Positions 1 to 8,043 of a stretch of DNA of 64,000 bases are shown piece after piece. The DNA is taken from the NCBI RefSeq assembly GCF_030816485.1, contig NZ_JAUSYC010000001.1:1426001-1490000 (forward strand), written 5' to 3'. The stretch is from Arthrobacter sp. B1I2. Lineage in GTDB: Bacteria; Actinomycetota; Actinomycetes; Actinomycetales; Micrococcaceae. The translations under genes and the position numbers were made by a program. The notes beneath the pieces are model-generated. The model worked only from the letters and a program-made list of their open reading frames with translations, was not told where the DNA came from and did not search any database. Positions within the stretch are counted from its first letter, which is position 1. Every line of letters begins with the position of its first letter.

Positions 1-1
1 G

Positions 2-541
2 GGCGCGGACCGCACTGCTTCCACGAGTATTTCGTTTGCCGGTTCCATCCGTGGCACCTCGATCGGCCTGCGTGAACCCAGCGGCGAGGTCATCGACGTC
101 CGGGTGCCCGCCGGCATCAAGGACGGGCAGAAGGTCCGCGTGCGCGGCAAGGGCCAGCCCGGTGCCGCCGGCAACGGCGACCTGGTGGTATCGGTCTCGG
201 TCCAGCCGCACCAGTTTTACACGCGCGACGGCGACAACCTCCGCATCCATGTCCCCGTCACCTTCCCGGAGGCTGCTTTGGGTGCGGACATTGAAGTGCC
301 CACGATCGACGGCGACAAGGTAAAGGTCCGTGTCCCGGCGGGCACGCCGTCGGGCCGTACCCTGCGGGTGAAGGGCAAAGGCGTGAAGACGTCGAAGGCG
401 ACCGGCGACCTGCTGGTGACCATCGACGTCGCGGTTCCCAAGAATCTCAACAAGGACGCCGAAGCTGCGGTCAAGGCGTTCGCCGAGGCAACGTCGTCGG
501 CGGACGTTCGCGAGGGCCTGGCAGCCAAGGCCCGGCTCTAG
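2..541 (+). CDS. dnaJ: DnaJ-family co-chaperone, C-terminal part (5' end outside window)
   Basis: Co-chaperone that delivers unfolded protein to DnaK and stimulates its ATPase. The reading frame is open from base 2, so the J domain and G/F linker lie upstream. About 179 residues remain. They hold the two C-terminal beta-sandwich substrate-binding domains, with typical motifs VRVPAGIKDGQKVRVRGKGQ, FTRDG-like FYTRDGDNL and VPAGTPSGRTLRVKGKG. The first beta domain runs straight from SIRGTSIGLREPSGE into VIDVRVPAG, with no CxxCxGxG repeats, so this DnaJ lacks the zinc-finger insert (type II, CbpA-like). hspR starts 15 bases downstream, as expected for a dnaK-grpE-dnaJ-hspR operon. Confidence 0.93.
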   Translation, partial: GADRTASTSISFAGSIRGTSIGLREPSGEVIDVRVPAGIKDGQKVRVRGKGQPGAAGNGDLVVSVSVQPHQFYTRDGDNLRIHVPVTFPEAALGADIEVPTIDGDKVKVRVPAGTPSGRTLRVKGKGVKTSKATGDLLVTIDVAVPKNLNKDAEAAVKAFAEATSSADVREGLAAKARL

Positions 542-556
542 AAGCGGAGGTGAGCC

Positions 557-982
557 GTGGACATCAGTGCTGACCAGCCGATCTTCGTGATTTCCGTGGC
601 GGCAGAACTGGCGGACATGCACCCTCAGACCCTGCGGCAGTACGACAGGCTTGGCATCGTCAAGCCCAGCCGTGCCCCCGGAAAGTCGCGGCGCTACTCC
701 CAGCGTGACGTTAACATGCTGCGGGAAGTGCAGCGGCTTTCCCAGGAAGGCGTCTCACTGGAGGGGATCAAACGGATCCTTGAACTCGAGAACCAGGTGG
801 CCGCACTCCAAAACCGGATTTCTGAACTCACCGAGGAACTCGGGCGGCGGCCGCGGGGCGTTGACTCCCGGATCTTCGCCGCCGGAACCGCCGGTGACGT
901 GGTGAGCCTGGCGCGTGGCCAGCGCCCCCGGCCGCGGTCCCAGGCTGTCATGCTGTGGCGGCCGCGCGCGATTGGGCAGTAA
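557..982 (+). CDS. hspR: HspR, MerR-family heat-shock repressor
   Basis: Repressor of the dnaK operon in actinobacteria. It binds HAIR inverted repeats and uses DnaK as co-repressor. The 141-residue protein has a MerR helix-turn-helix near residues 12-75 (VAAELADMHPQTLRQYDRLG, then SRRYSQRDVNMLREVQRL) and a short coiled-coil segment (LELENQVAALQNRISELTEEL). The GTG start at 557 is supported by a CGGAGG ribosome site ending at 550. It follows dnaJ directly, so it is probably the last gene of the operon. The HAIR operator would lie upstream of dnaK, outside this window. The tail after residue 95 is basic and low in complexity. Confidence 0.93.
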   Translation: MDISADQPIFVISVAAELADMHPQTLRQYDRLGIVKPSRAPGKSRRYSQRDVNMLREVQRLSQEGVSLEGIKRILELENQVAALQNRISELTEELGRRPRGVDSRIFAAGTAGDVVSLARGQRPRPRSQAVMLWRPRAIGQ

Positions 983-1050
983 CGCGACCGGGGCCGTAAG
1001 TAGCGTTTCCCGGAGCCCCGGCAAATATGAGTACCCACTACTGGTGACGG

Positions 1051-1121
1051 AAAAGCCCCCTGGAACTTGAATGGAACCATCGCCGGATCAGCGGCGATGG
1101 TTCCGCAAGTTCGGGGGTTTT
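1051..1121 (+). terminator. Very long hairpin downstream of hspR
   Basis: A 71-base near-palindrome. The core is GGAACCATCGCCG, a 6-base loop GATCAG, then CGGCGATGGTTCC. Outside it lie GAACTTG/CAAGTTC and CCCCC/GGGGG, and the outermost bases are AAAA and TTTT. It fits a strong, possibly bidirectional rho-independent terminator for the dnaK-hspR operon. Confidence 0.8.
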
Positions 1122-1167
1122 CCGTGTTTATAGTTCACAGCAAAGGTCTCTGCAGCAAGGCCCGGCC

Positions 1168-1566
1168 ATGAGCCCGGGGATGGAATCGGTGGCCGCCTTC
1201 AGCGGCTCAATGCCGGGCCAGATCCTGCTGGCTCTCGGCCAGACCATTGTGGTGGTCTGCGTCTGCTTCGACATGGTCCGCGAGCTGTCTGTCCCAAGAT
1301 CGCACCGGCGCTATGTGGCCAGCACCGTGTTCCGCACGCTCGCCGTCCCCTCGATCATGGCCAACGCCCTGACGGTCTTCATCGCCCTGGTGGTGTCCTC
1401 CTGGGTGGACGTGGTGATGGGCATGTTCGTGCTGGTGGCCATCGTCTTCCGGTTCCACCACAACCAGGACGAGGACAACTGGTGGAAGGGCAAGGGCAAG
1501 AAGCTGGCCCGCTGGGCCCGCCGGCAGTTCTCCGGCCGGACGTCCGCCGCCCCGGCCCTGGGTTAA
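1168..1566 (+). CDS. Small hydrophobic membrane protein of unknown function
   Basis: A 132-residue protein I do not recognise. Two clear membrane segments are visible, around residues 17-37 (QILLALGQTIVVVCVCFDMV) and 60-88 (VPSIMANALTVFIALVVSSW then VDVVMGMFVLVAIVF). A tryptophan- and lysine-rich, strongly basic C-terminal tail follows. No catalytic motif is visible. No strong ribosome site precedes ATG 1168. The next in-frame ATG at 1180 is an alternative start. It stands alone between the hspR terminator and the convergent aldehyde dehydrogenase gene. Confidence 0.65.
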   Translation: MSPGMESVAAFSGSMPGQILLALGQTIVVVCVCFDMVRELSVPRSHRRYVASTVFRTLAVPSIMANALTVFIALVVSSWVDVVMGMFVLVAIVFRFHHNQDEDNWWKGKGKKLARWARRQFSGRTSAAPALG

Positions 1567-1626
1567 GGCCGCAAAGCCCCGGGAGCCCGGCACTGGCAAC
1601 CTGCGTGCCGGGCTCCCGCGTCAACA

Positions 1627-3048
1627 TCAGCCGTTGATGACCTGGGGTACGCCGAGGGCCTTGAGGCCTTCAACGCCGAACTCCACGCCGTAGCCTGACT
1701 GCTTGGCTCCGCCGAAGGGGATGCGGGGGTCCACGGCGCCGTGCCGGTTGATCCACACAGTCCCGGCCTGGATGCGGGCGGCGACCTCCCGGGCGGCGGC
1801 CAGGTCCGGGGACCAGACGGAGGCGCCCAGGCCGACGTCGAGGCCGTTGGCCTTTTCCACCGCTTCGTCGATGGTGTTGTAGCGGATGATGGGCAGGGCG
1901 GGGCCGAACTGTTCCTCGGCAACCAGCGGGTTGTCGTTGTCGATGTCGGCCACCAGCGTGGTGGGGTAGAAGTAGCCCGGTTGGCTGGTGTCCGGGTTCC
2001 CGCCCAGCAGGACGCGTGCTCCGGACGCCTTCGCTGCCTCCACGAGGTTGGCCACGACGTCGTACTGTGCCTTGTTCTGCAGCGGGCCCAACACGTTGTT
2101 TTCGTCCAGGCCGTTGCCCATCGGCATTTGTTTGGCGACCGCCACGAGCTCCTCGCAGACTGCGTCGTAGATGTCGTCGTGCACGTAGAGGCGCTTGAGG
2201 GCCGCGCAGGTCTGCCCGGTGTTGAGGAACGCGCCCCAGAAGATGTCCTGGGCGATGGCCTTGGGGTCTGCGTCGGGCAGGACGATGCCTGCATCATTCC
2301 CGCCCAGTTCCAGGGTGAGCCGCTTGACGGTGTCTGCGGAGGACTTGATGATGGCCCGGCCGCCGGCAGTGGAACCGGTGAACATGATTTTGCCGATCGC
2401 GGGGTGGTTGGTGAGCTGCGCGCCCACCTCGCGGCCGCAGGACACCACCGACAGGATGCCCTCCGGCAGTTCCTCATTGATGACCTTGACCAGGGCCAGG
2501 ACGGACAGCGGCGTGTTTCCGGAGGGCTTGACCACCACCGTGTTGCCCATGCGCAGCGCCGGGGCGAGCTGCCAGACGGCGATCATCATCGGCCAGTTCC
2601 ACGGGCCGATCGCGCCGACCACGCCGATCGGGCGGTAGTGCAGTTCGGCACGGGTCTCGCCGTCGTCCACGATGGTTTCCGGCTCCAACGGGAGGCTGGC
2701 CGTGGCGCGCAGCCACGCTACGCAGGCGCCTACTTCGAACCGGGCGTTGGGGCCGTTCAACGGTTTGCCCTGCTCGCGGGAGAGCAGCTGGGCCAGTTCC
2801 TCGGCGGAGCGTTCGACGGCGTCGGCTGCCTTCAGGAGCGCGGCGGACCTTGCATCGTGGCCCAGGGCAGCCCAGGCCGGCTGGGCGGCGACGGCTGCGG
2901 CCACGGCGTCCTCGAGGTATCCGAGGTCGTGGACGGGGGCTTCGCCCACAGCTTCACCGGTTGCCGGGTCAAAGATGGTCCGGCCGGCGCCGGCCGCGGG
3001 GGCAATGGACGCGAGAAGCGCATCATAGGTTTCCAAGGGGTACTCCAC
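1627..3048 (-). CDS. NAD(P)-dependent aldehyde dehydrogenase
   Basis: Oxidises an aldehyde to the acid with NAD(P). The 473-residue protein has a full ALDH fold. Features are the Rossmann segment GPWNWPMMIAVWQLAPAL, GSTAGGR, the general base Glu247 in LTLELGG, the catalytic nucleophile Cys281 in NTGQTCAALKRL, and the C-terminal EEQFGPALP and PFGGAKQSGYG motifs. It is close in type to the succinate-semialdehyde or generic DUF-free ALDHs, and the substrate cannot be read from sequence. It is the last gene of a leftward group with the HisD-like, SDR and hydroxyacyl-CoA-dehydrogenase-type enzymes. A 167-base gap with a strong hairpin separates it from them, so it may be partly uncoupled in expression. 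Confidence 0.92.
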   Translation of the reverse strand: MEYPLETYDALLASIAPAAGAGRTIFDPATGEAVGEAPVHDLGYLEDAVAAAVAAQPAWAALGHDARSAALLKAADAVERSAEELAQLLSREQGKPLNGPNARFEVGACVAWLRATASLPLEPETIVDDGETRAELHYRPIGVVGAIGPWNWPMMIAVWQLAPALRMGNTVVVKPSGNTPLSVLALVKVINEELPEGILSVVSCGREVGAQLTNHPAIGKIMFTGSTAGGRAIIKSSADTVKRLTLELGGNDAGIVLPDADPKAIAQDIFWGAFLNTGQTCAALKRLYVHDDIYDAVCEELVAVAKQMPMGNGLDENNVLGPLQNKAQYDVVANLVEAAKASGARVLLGGNPDTSQPGYFYPTTLVADIDNDNPLVAEEQFGPALPIIRYNTIDEAVEKANGLDVGLGASVWSPDLAAAREVAARIQAGTVWINRHGAVDPRIPFGGAKQSGYGVEFGVEGLKALGVPQVING

Positions 3049-3155
3049 TTCGAGTAGGCAAAGACGCCAGCCGGTCGGCGTAGCGGGTTACTCCCCAGTC
3101 TGGGTGAAGGCCCGGTCCCTGCTCTTGTCTTTGTGCGCAGACTCCTTGACGAGGA

Positions 3156-3188
3156 GGGAACGGGGCGGATGAAATCCACCCCGTTCCC
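3156..3188 (-). terminator. Hairpin between two genes of the HisD cluster
   Basis: GGGAACGGGG and CCCCGTTCCC pair, as do the inner GGAT and ATCC, with one C/A mismatch and a 3-base loop. It lies just past the stop of the leftward hydroxyacyl-CoA-dehydrogenase-type gene and before the aldehyde dehydrogenase. No U-tract follows, so it may be an attenuator or mRNA-stabilising stem instead of a full terminator. Confidence 0.55.
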
Positions 3189-3215
3189 CTGCTTCCGGTG
3201 GTTACAGTTCCGGCC

Positions 3216-4181
3216 CTACAGTCCCGGCGCCTGGCCGAGTTCCGTGCGGAGCTGGGCCAGGCGTGCGTAGGCGTTGTCCCGGTGGGCGAGCAGGGCGGCC
3301 TTGTGCGCGGGGTCGAGGTGGAGAAAGCCATGTCCGCTTTTCAACCCGAGGTTCCCTTCCCGGACCGTCGCGGCCAAGGCTTCGGGGGCTGCGAACCGTT
3401 CGCCATAGGCTTTTTCGAGGGTGCGGTAGGCGGATTCGTACACGTCGAGTCCTGCCATGTCCCCGATGGCGAAAGGACCAAACAGGGCCAGCCGGAATCC
3501 AAACGTGCTGGCGACGACGGCGTCGATCTGCTCAGGGGTGGCGACCCCGTCGTCAACGATCTGGACGGCTTCCTTATACAGGGCGAACTGGAGGCGGTTG
3601 GCGACAAAGCCAGGGGTATCCGCCACTCGGGCCGGTGTCTTGCCCAGACTCTGGATGAGATGCTCGGCGCGCTCCAGGACCCGGGGGTCCGTTTCCTCGC
3701 CTGGAATGAGTTCGACGCCGGGGATGAAGGGGGCTGGATTCATCCAGTGCACGCCAAGGAACCGCTCCGGGCCGGTCACCGAAGAGGCAAGTTCTCCGAT
3801 GGGGATGGCGGAGGTATTGGTGCCGATGATCGCGTGGCGCGGTGCGGCACCCGAGACACGGCGGAGGATGCTGGCTTTCAGGTCAGGCTGTTCCGGAACA
3901 GCTTCCGCAATGTAGTCTGCCCCCTCCACGGCTTCCTCGATGCTGGCTGCTGCCACGAGGTTCCCCTCGATGGTTTCCGCGGCACCTTCGGGCAGGAGCC
4001 CGGCTCCCTCAAAGTCACGGGCCTGCTCCACGAGCCGGACGCGGGCACATTCCGCCGTTTCGCCGTCGACGTCGCCCAGCGCAACTTTGTAGCCGTGCAG
4101 GGCCAGCACCTGGGCGATGCCGCCGCCCATGTACCCGGAGCCGACAACGGCGGTGGTTGAAATGGTGTCTTTGATGCTCAT
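3216..4181 (-). CDS. 3-hydroxyacyl-CoA dehydrogenase family oxidoreductase
   Basis: NAD-dependent dehydrogenase of a 3-hydroxy acid or acyl-CoA. The 321-residue protein has an N-terminal Rossmann domain (VGSGYMGGGIAQVLALHGY), the NTSAIPI loop, the catalytic-dyad region GVHWMNPAPFIPGVELI, and the C-terminal dimerisation domain entered through DTPGFVANRLQ. The length fits stand-alone members: 3-hydroxybutyryl-CoA dehydrogenase, L-carnitine dehydrogenase and lambda-crystallin (L-gulonate dehydrogenase). Its neighbours are alcohol, aldehyde and sugar-type oxidoreductases with no thiolase or CoA ligase, so a free hydroxy acid is as likely as a CoA ester. It sits 53 bases after the SDR gene. Confidence 0.88.
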   Translation of the reverse strand: MSIKDTISTTAVVGSGYMGGGIAQVLALHGYKVALGDVDGETAECARVRLVEQARDFEGAGLLPEGAAETIEGNLVAAASIEEAVEGADYIAEAVPEQPDLKASILRRVSGAAPRHAIIGTNTSAIPIGELASSVTGPERFLGVHWMNPAPFIPGVELIPGEETDPRVLERAEHLIQSLGKTPARVADTPGFVANRLQFALYKEAVQIVDDGVATPEQIDAVVASTFGFRLALFGPFAIGDMAGLDVYESAYRTLEKAYGERFAAPEALAATVREGNLGLKSGHGFLHLDPAHKAALLAHRDNAYARLAQLRTELGQAPGL

Positions 4182-4234
4182 GGACAGCTCCTCGGAAAAA
4201 GTTGGTCAGCCGCGGAAAGGCAGAATGGACGGGA

Positions 4235-4981
4235 TCAGCGGATGGTGTAGCCGCCGTCGATGGCCAGGGTGTGGCCCGTAATCAGCGCCGCGGCGTCGCT
4301 CAGGAGAAATGCAACTGCACCCGCAATGTCTTCGGGTTCCCCAAAGCGGCCGATGGGGATCCTTGACAGCAGCTCGGCTGCCCAGTCGGGGCGGCTGAGG
4401 GTTGAAGCGGTCAGTTCCGTGCGCACGAAGGTGGGTGCCACAGCGTTGACACGTATTCCCGCCGATGCCCACTCCAGGGCCAAAATCTTGGTGAGATGGA
4501 TGAGGCCGGCCTTACTGGTGCCGTACGCGGCGCGCTCCTCGATTCCGACGATTCCCGCCTGCGACGCGACGTTGACGATTGCCCCCCGGGTTCCGTTATT
4601 CACCCAGTGGCGGGCCAGCGATGTGGTGAGGAAGAAGCTGCCTTTGAGGTTCGTGTCGAAGACGGTGTCCCAGTCTTCCGTGGTCAGTTCGAGCGCGGGT
4701 TTGGGCACGTTGACGCCGGCGTTGTTGACCAGCAGGTCAATGCCTCCGCTCTCCTGCACGAGATCGTCGGCGAATTGGAGCACCTGGGCGGGCTCCGTGA
4801 TGTCAAGGGGCAGGGCAGGAGTGCCGTAGCGTTCGCTGATCTGCCGGGTGCTTTCGGCGTCGCGGCTGGTTCCGTAGACAGTCGCGCCGGACTCGGCAAG
4901 GCCATCGGCGATGGCCTTGCCGAGTCCGCGGGCTGCTCCGGTGACCAGTGCTTTCTTGCCGTCGAGGCGGAAGTCAGGCAC
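4235..4981 (-). CDS. Short-chain dehydrogenase/reductase (SDR)
   Basis: Classical 248-residue NAD(P)-dependent oxidoreductase. It shows the cofactor motif TGAARGLG near residue 15, NNAGVNVPKP, the catalytic Ser in NVASQAG, the YxxxK pair in AAYGTSKAG, and the C-terminal substrate loop ending GHTLAIDGGYTIR. It starts 9 bases after the HisD-like gene stops, so the two are surely co-transcribed. In sulfopropanediol (DHPS) pathways an SDR works beside a HisD paralogue to interconvert enantiomers. That role is possible here but not shown by the sequence. Confidence 0.92.
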   Translation of the reverse strand: MPDFRLDGKKALVTGAARGLGKAIADGLAESGATVYGTSRDAESTRQISERYGTPALPLDITEPAQVLQFADDLVQESGGIDLLVNNAGVNVPKPALELTTEDWDTVFDTNLKGSFFLTTSLARHWVNNGTRGAIVNVASQAGIVGIEERAAYGTSKAGLIHLTKILALEWASAGIRVNAVAPTFVRTELTASTLSRPDWAAELLSRIPIGRFGEPEDIAGAVAFLLSDAAALITGHTLAIDGGYTIR

Positions 4982-4990
4982 CGGTATTCC

Positions 4991-6337
4991 TTAGCTGTCG
5001 AAGGTGTGGTCTGACCAGGACAGGCCGGTGCCGCGGTACTTTGCGGCCCGGACGTCGCCGGAGCGGGCATGTCCTTCGAACCGTTCCACCCGGGCGGCGC
5101 GTCCGCAGAGTTCGCCGAAGAAGGCGCTGGACTCGGTGTTGGTCACTTCCTGGTAGGTGACGGTGCGCAGGTACTTGCCGACCCAAAGACCGCCGGTGTA
5201 GCGGGCGGCGCCGCGGGTGGGAAGCACGTGGTTCGTGCCGATGACCTTGTCTCCGTAGGAGACGCAGGTTCCTTCGCCCAGGAACAGCGCGCCGTAATCG
5301 TGCATCTTCTCCAGCGCTTCGCGTGGGTTCTCGGTAAGGATCTGGACGTGCTCGTAGGCGTACTCGTCTGCCAGGACATAGGCGTCGTCGAGGGTTTCAA
5401 CCACGTGGACGGCACCCCAGTCCCGCCATGCGGCTCCTGCGTAGTCCCGTGTGGGCATGTCGACGAGGATCGTGTCGATGTGCTCGATGACCTTCCGGCC
5501 CAGTTCCTCGCTGGTGGTGATCAGAACGGCGGGCGAGTCGGGGCCGTGCTCGGCCTGGGACAGAAGGTCGACGGCGACGATGAACGGGTCGGCGTGCTCG
5601 TCGGCCACGATCAGGACTTCGGTGGGTCCGGCGAAGAGGTCGATGCCGACCTCCCCGAAGAGCTGGCGCTTGGCCTCGGCGACGAAGGCGTTTCCGGGTC
5701 CGGCCAGCATGTTGACCGGCTTGATGGTTTCGGTGCCGACGGCCAGCGCAGCTACAGCCTGGATGCCGCCGAGGAGGTAAATTTCGTCTGCTCCGGCCAG
5801 GTACATGGCGGCAACAGTGGCGTCCGGGACCTCACCCTGGATCAGCGGCGTGCAGGCGGCGACCCGCTCCACGCCTGCCACCTTGGCGGTGATGATGGTC
5901 ATGTGGGCGCTGGCCAGCAAGGGGTACTTGCCACCCGGGATGTAAGCGCCTGCGGCCTGGATCGGAACGTTCTTCTGGCCAAGGAAAACCCCCGGCATGG
6001 TTTCAATTTCAAAGTCACTCAGGGATTCAAGCTGCTTCTGCGCCATCACCCTGACCTGCTCCTGGACAAACTTGATGTCCTCGATGGTTTGTTCCGGAAC
6101 GCGGGCGATGATCTCGTCCAGCTGATCCTTGGAGAGCAGGAAGGATTCCGGTGCGTACTTGTCGAACTTCTCGGAGTATTCACGGACTGCTGCGTCGCCG
6201 CGTTCACGGATATCGGCAATGACGCCTTCGACCGTTGCGCGGACTTCGGGGGTGCTGCCCCGGTTGATGCTGTTCTGGGCCGGCTCCTTCAACATCACGG
6301 AGTCCACGGCCGAACTGATTGCTGTTGTAGCGGTCAT
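4991..6337 (-). CDS. Histidinol-dehydrogenase-family enzyme, probably a catabolic diol/alcohol dehydrogenase
   Basis: Zinc-dependent, NAD-linked enzyme of the HisD fold. The family oxidises an alcohol through the aldehyde to the acid. The 448-residue protein has GAYIPGGKYPLLASAHMT, AGPGNAFVAEAKRQLFG, LFAGPTEVLIVAD, SQAEHGPDSPA and IGTNHVLPT, where the metal and general-base residues lie. It is not near any his gene, and its partners are catabolic. This resembles HpsN-type sulfopropanediol 3-dehydrogenases more than biosynthetic HisD. I chose ATG 6337 over the upstream TTG 6343 because a GAAGG ribosome site lies about 9 bases before it. It is the first gene of the leftward operon. Confidence 0.85.
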   Translation of the reverse strand: MTATTAISSAVDSVMLKEPAQNSINRGSTPEVRATVEGVIADIRERGDAAVREYSEKFDKYAPESFLLSKDQLDEIIARVPEQTIEDIKFVQEQVRVMAQKQLESLSDFEIETMPGVFLGQKNVPIQAAGAYIPGGKYPLLASAHMTIITAKVAGVERVAACTPLIQGEVPDATVAAMYLAGADEIYLLGGIQAVAALAVGTETIKPVNMLAGPGNAFVAEAKRQLFGEVGIDLFAGPTEVLIVADEHADPFIVAVDLLSQAEHGPDSPAVLITTSEELGRKVIEHIDTILVDMPTRDYAGAAWRDWGAVHVVETLDDAYVLADEYAYEHVQILTENPREALEKMHDYGALFLGEGTCVSYGDKVIGTNHVLPTRGAARYTGGLWVGKYLRTVTYQEVTNTESSAFFGELCGRAARVERFEGHARSGDVRAAKYRGTGLSWSDHTFDS

Positions 6338-6418
6338 GAGCAATACCTTCCATCTTCATTGATGGGCGACCAATGGAGCGCCCGGGCCAGGCTGGTGTGA
6401 GCCTTCATGTCGGTCGAG

Positions 6419-6432
6419 TGTATACGTATACA
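6419..6432. promoter_or_regulatory. Perfect palindromic operator, site 1
   Basis: TGTATACGTATACA is a 14-base perfect palindrome with a central CG, as in LacI-family operators. It lies in the divergent region between the HisD-like gene and the MHS transporter gene. The LacI gene at 8044 is the likely regulator. Confidence 0.7.
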
Positions 6433-6461
6433 TTTTCTTCCGCAAGCTGTTGGTGCTACGA

Positions 6462-6479
6462 AGTGTTTACGTATACACT
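6462..6479. promoter_or_regulatory. Palindromic operator, site 2
   Basis: AGTGTTTACGTATACACT has one mismatch between its arms and shares the core TACGTATACA with site 1. The two centres are 45 bases apart, about four helical turns, which suits cooperative binding or looping across the divergent promoters. Confidence 0.65.
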
Positions 6480-6542
6480 CGATCCCCGAGGCGGCTGATG
6501 TGGCTGCCGTCACTGTCCGGTCGAAGACAAAGGAGTCTCATA

Positions 6543-7895
6543 GTGAGCACCCCCACGACAACCGCAGCGCCACCCGCAATTGACCCGAAGATGCGCCGCA
6601 AGGCCCTTGTTTCATCAGTTCTGGGCAGCTGCATCGAGTGGTACGACTTCTACGTCTACGGCGTAGCTGCAGCCATCATCCTGAACAGTCAGTTCTTCCC
6701 GAACGCGAGCCCCTTCGTGGGCATCCTGCTCTCCTTCAGCACCTACGCCATCGGCTTCGCGGCCCGCCCCATCGGCGGCGTCATCTTCGCCCACTTCGGC
6801 GACCGCCTGGGCCGCAAGAAGATGCTCATGATGACACTCGGTCTCATGGGCGGCGGCACGTTCCTTATAGGCTGCCTGCCCAACTTCGCCACCATCGGCA
6901 TCGCCGCACCCACCCTGCTGGTGCTCCTGCGCATCATCCAAGGCATCGGCGTCGGCGGCGAATGGGGCGGAGCTGCGCTCATGGCAACCGAGTTCGCCCC
7001 GGCCAAGCGGCGCGGATTCTTCGGCTCCTGGCCCCAAATCGGCGTACCCGCAGGAACACTGCTGGCCAATGGTGCCTTCTACATCATGGGCTACCTGATC
7101 TCACCCGAGGCCTTCCTGGCGTGGGGCTGGCGTATCCCGTTCCTCGTCTCGATCCTGCTGGTCGCGCTCTCCTTCTATATCCGGAGCAAGGTGGATGAAT
7201 CCCCGGCGTTCGAGGAAATCAAGCGCAAGGGCGAGATCGAGAAGATGCCGGTGGTCAAGGTCATCAAGACCCGGCCGCTGACCATTCTCAAGGTGATCAT
7301 GATGCGTTTCGCCGAGAACGCGAACTACTACATCTACACGACCTTCTTGCTCGCCTACGGTCCGGCAGTGCTGCTGGAAAAGAACACCATCCTGCTGGCA
7401 ACCATGATCATGGCCGGGCTGGGCGTGTTCTCGATCCCGTTCTGGGGCTGGGTATCAGATCGCTGGGGCCGCCGCTACACGGTCATCGCCGGGGCCACCA
7501 CCATGCTTCTGATGGCATTCCCCTTCTTCTGGGCCGTCCAGACCGGCGACTTTTTCATGGTCCTGCTCGTCCTGATCCTGACCTGCAACGTGGGACGCGA
7601 CCTGTGCTACTCCGTGGAACCTGCCTACTTCACCGAACTCTTCGAACCCAAGCTCCGCTACTCCGGGGCCTCGGTCGGCCCGCAGGTGGCAGCCGTATTC
7701 GCTGGAGGATTCGCTCCCCTGATCGCCACCGCACTCATCGGCCCGTCCTTCGACCGCTACTGGCTCGTCGCCCTCTACATGGTGGTCACGTCACTCATCA
7801 CCATTGCTGGTGCTCTCTGGGCACCTGAAACCGCGCCCCAGGTGCGGCTCCGCAAGGGACTCAGCGCAGAACACGACCCCACAACCACCCGGTAG
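6543..7895 (+). CDS. MHS-type major facilitator transporter
   Basis: Proton-coupled uptake of a small organic acid or zwitterion by the metabolite:H+ symporter branch of MFS (ProP, ShiA and KgtP relatives). About 12 membrane spans are visible in roughly 450 residues. MHS signatures include CIEWYDFYVYG in helix 1, the helix 2-3 loop HFGDRLGRKKML, and the helix 4-5 stretch GIGVGGEWGGAALM. I prefer GTG 6543 over the longer frame from 6450. AAAGGAG at 6529-6535 sits seven bases before it, and the extra 31 residues would be encoded by operator DNA. It is divergent from the HisD-like operon and probably imports that operon's substrate. Confidence 0.92.
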   Translation: MSTPTTTAAPPAIDPKMRRKALVSSVLGSCIEWYDFYVYGVAAAIILNSQFFPNASPFVGILLSFSTYAIGFAARPIGGVIFAHFGDRLGRKKMLMMTLGLMGGGTFLIGCLPNFATIGIAAPTLLVLLRIIQGIGVGGEWGGAALMATEFAPAKRRGFFGSWPQIGVPAGTLLANGAFYIMGYLISPEAFLAWGWRIPFLVSILLVALSFYIRSKVDESPAFEEIKRKGEIEKMPVVKVIKTRPLTILKVIMMRFAENANYYIYTTFLLAYGPAVLLEKNTILLATMIMAGLGVFSIPFWGWVSDRWGRRYTVIAGATTMLLMAFPFFWAVQTGDFFMVLLVLILTCNVGRDLCYSVEPAYFTELFEPKLRYSGASVGPQVAAVFAGGFAPLIATALIGPSFDRYWLVALYMVVTSLITIAGALWAPETAPQVRLRKGLSAEHDPTTTR

Positions 7896-7910
7896 GCTGC
7901 CGTTCCTCCG

Positions 7911-7953
7911 GGATCCTCCGACACCTGGCGGCAAGCCGGGTGCCGGAGGATCC
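7911..7953 (+). terminator. Hairpin after the MHS transporter gene
   Basis: GGATCCTCCG pairs with CGGAGGATCC, and an inner CACC/GGTG continues the stem after one mismatch. It lies 15 bases after the transporter stop and before the LacI gene. Confidence 0.7.
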
Positions 7954-8043
7954 GGGCAGTGATGATTGGCTAGTCTGAAGGCCGGGACTTCACCGAGTGT
8001 GCCGGACCTGAAAGTAACTTATGAAGCAAGGAGGACGCGACCG

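Noticed and set aside
1741..3057. 438-residue open frame opposite the aldehyde dehydrogenase gene
   Set aside because: It is an antisense shadow of a well-supported ALDH; the composition is that of complementary GC-rich codons and there is no domain.
4991..6337. Biosynthetic histidinol dehydrogenase
   Set aside because: No his gene is near, and the partners are catabolic oxidoreductases, a transporter and a LacI regulator.
5069..6400. 443-residue open frame opposite the HisD-like gene
   Set aside because: Shadow frame; HisD motifs on the minus strand are unambiguous.
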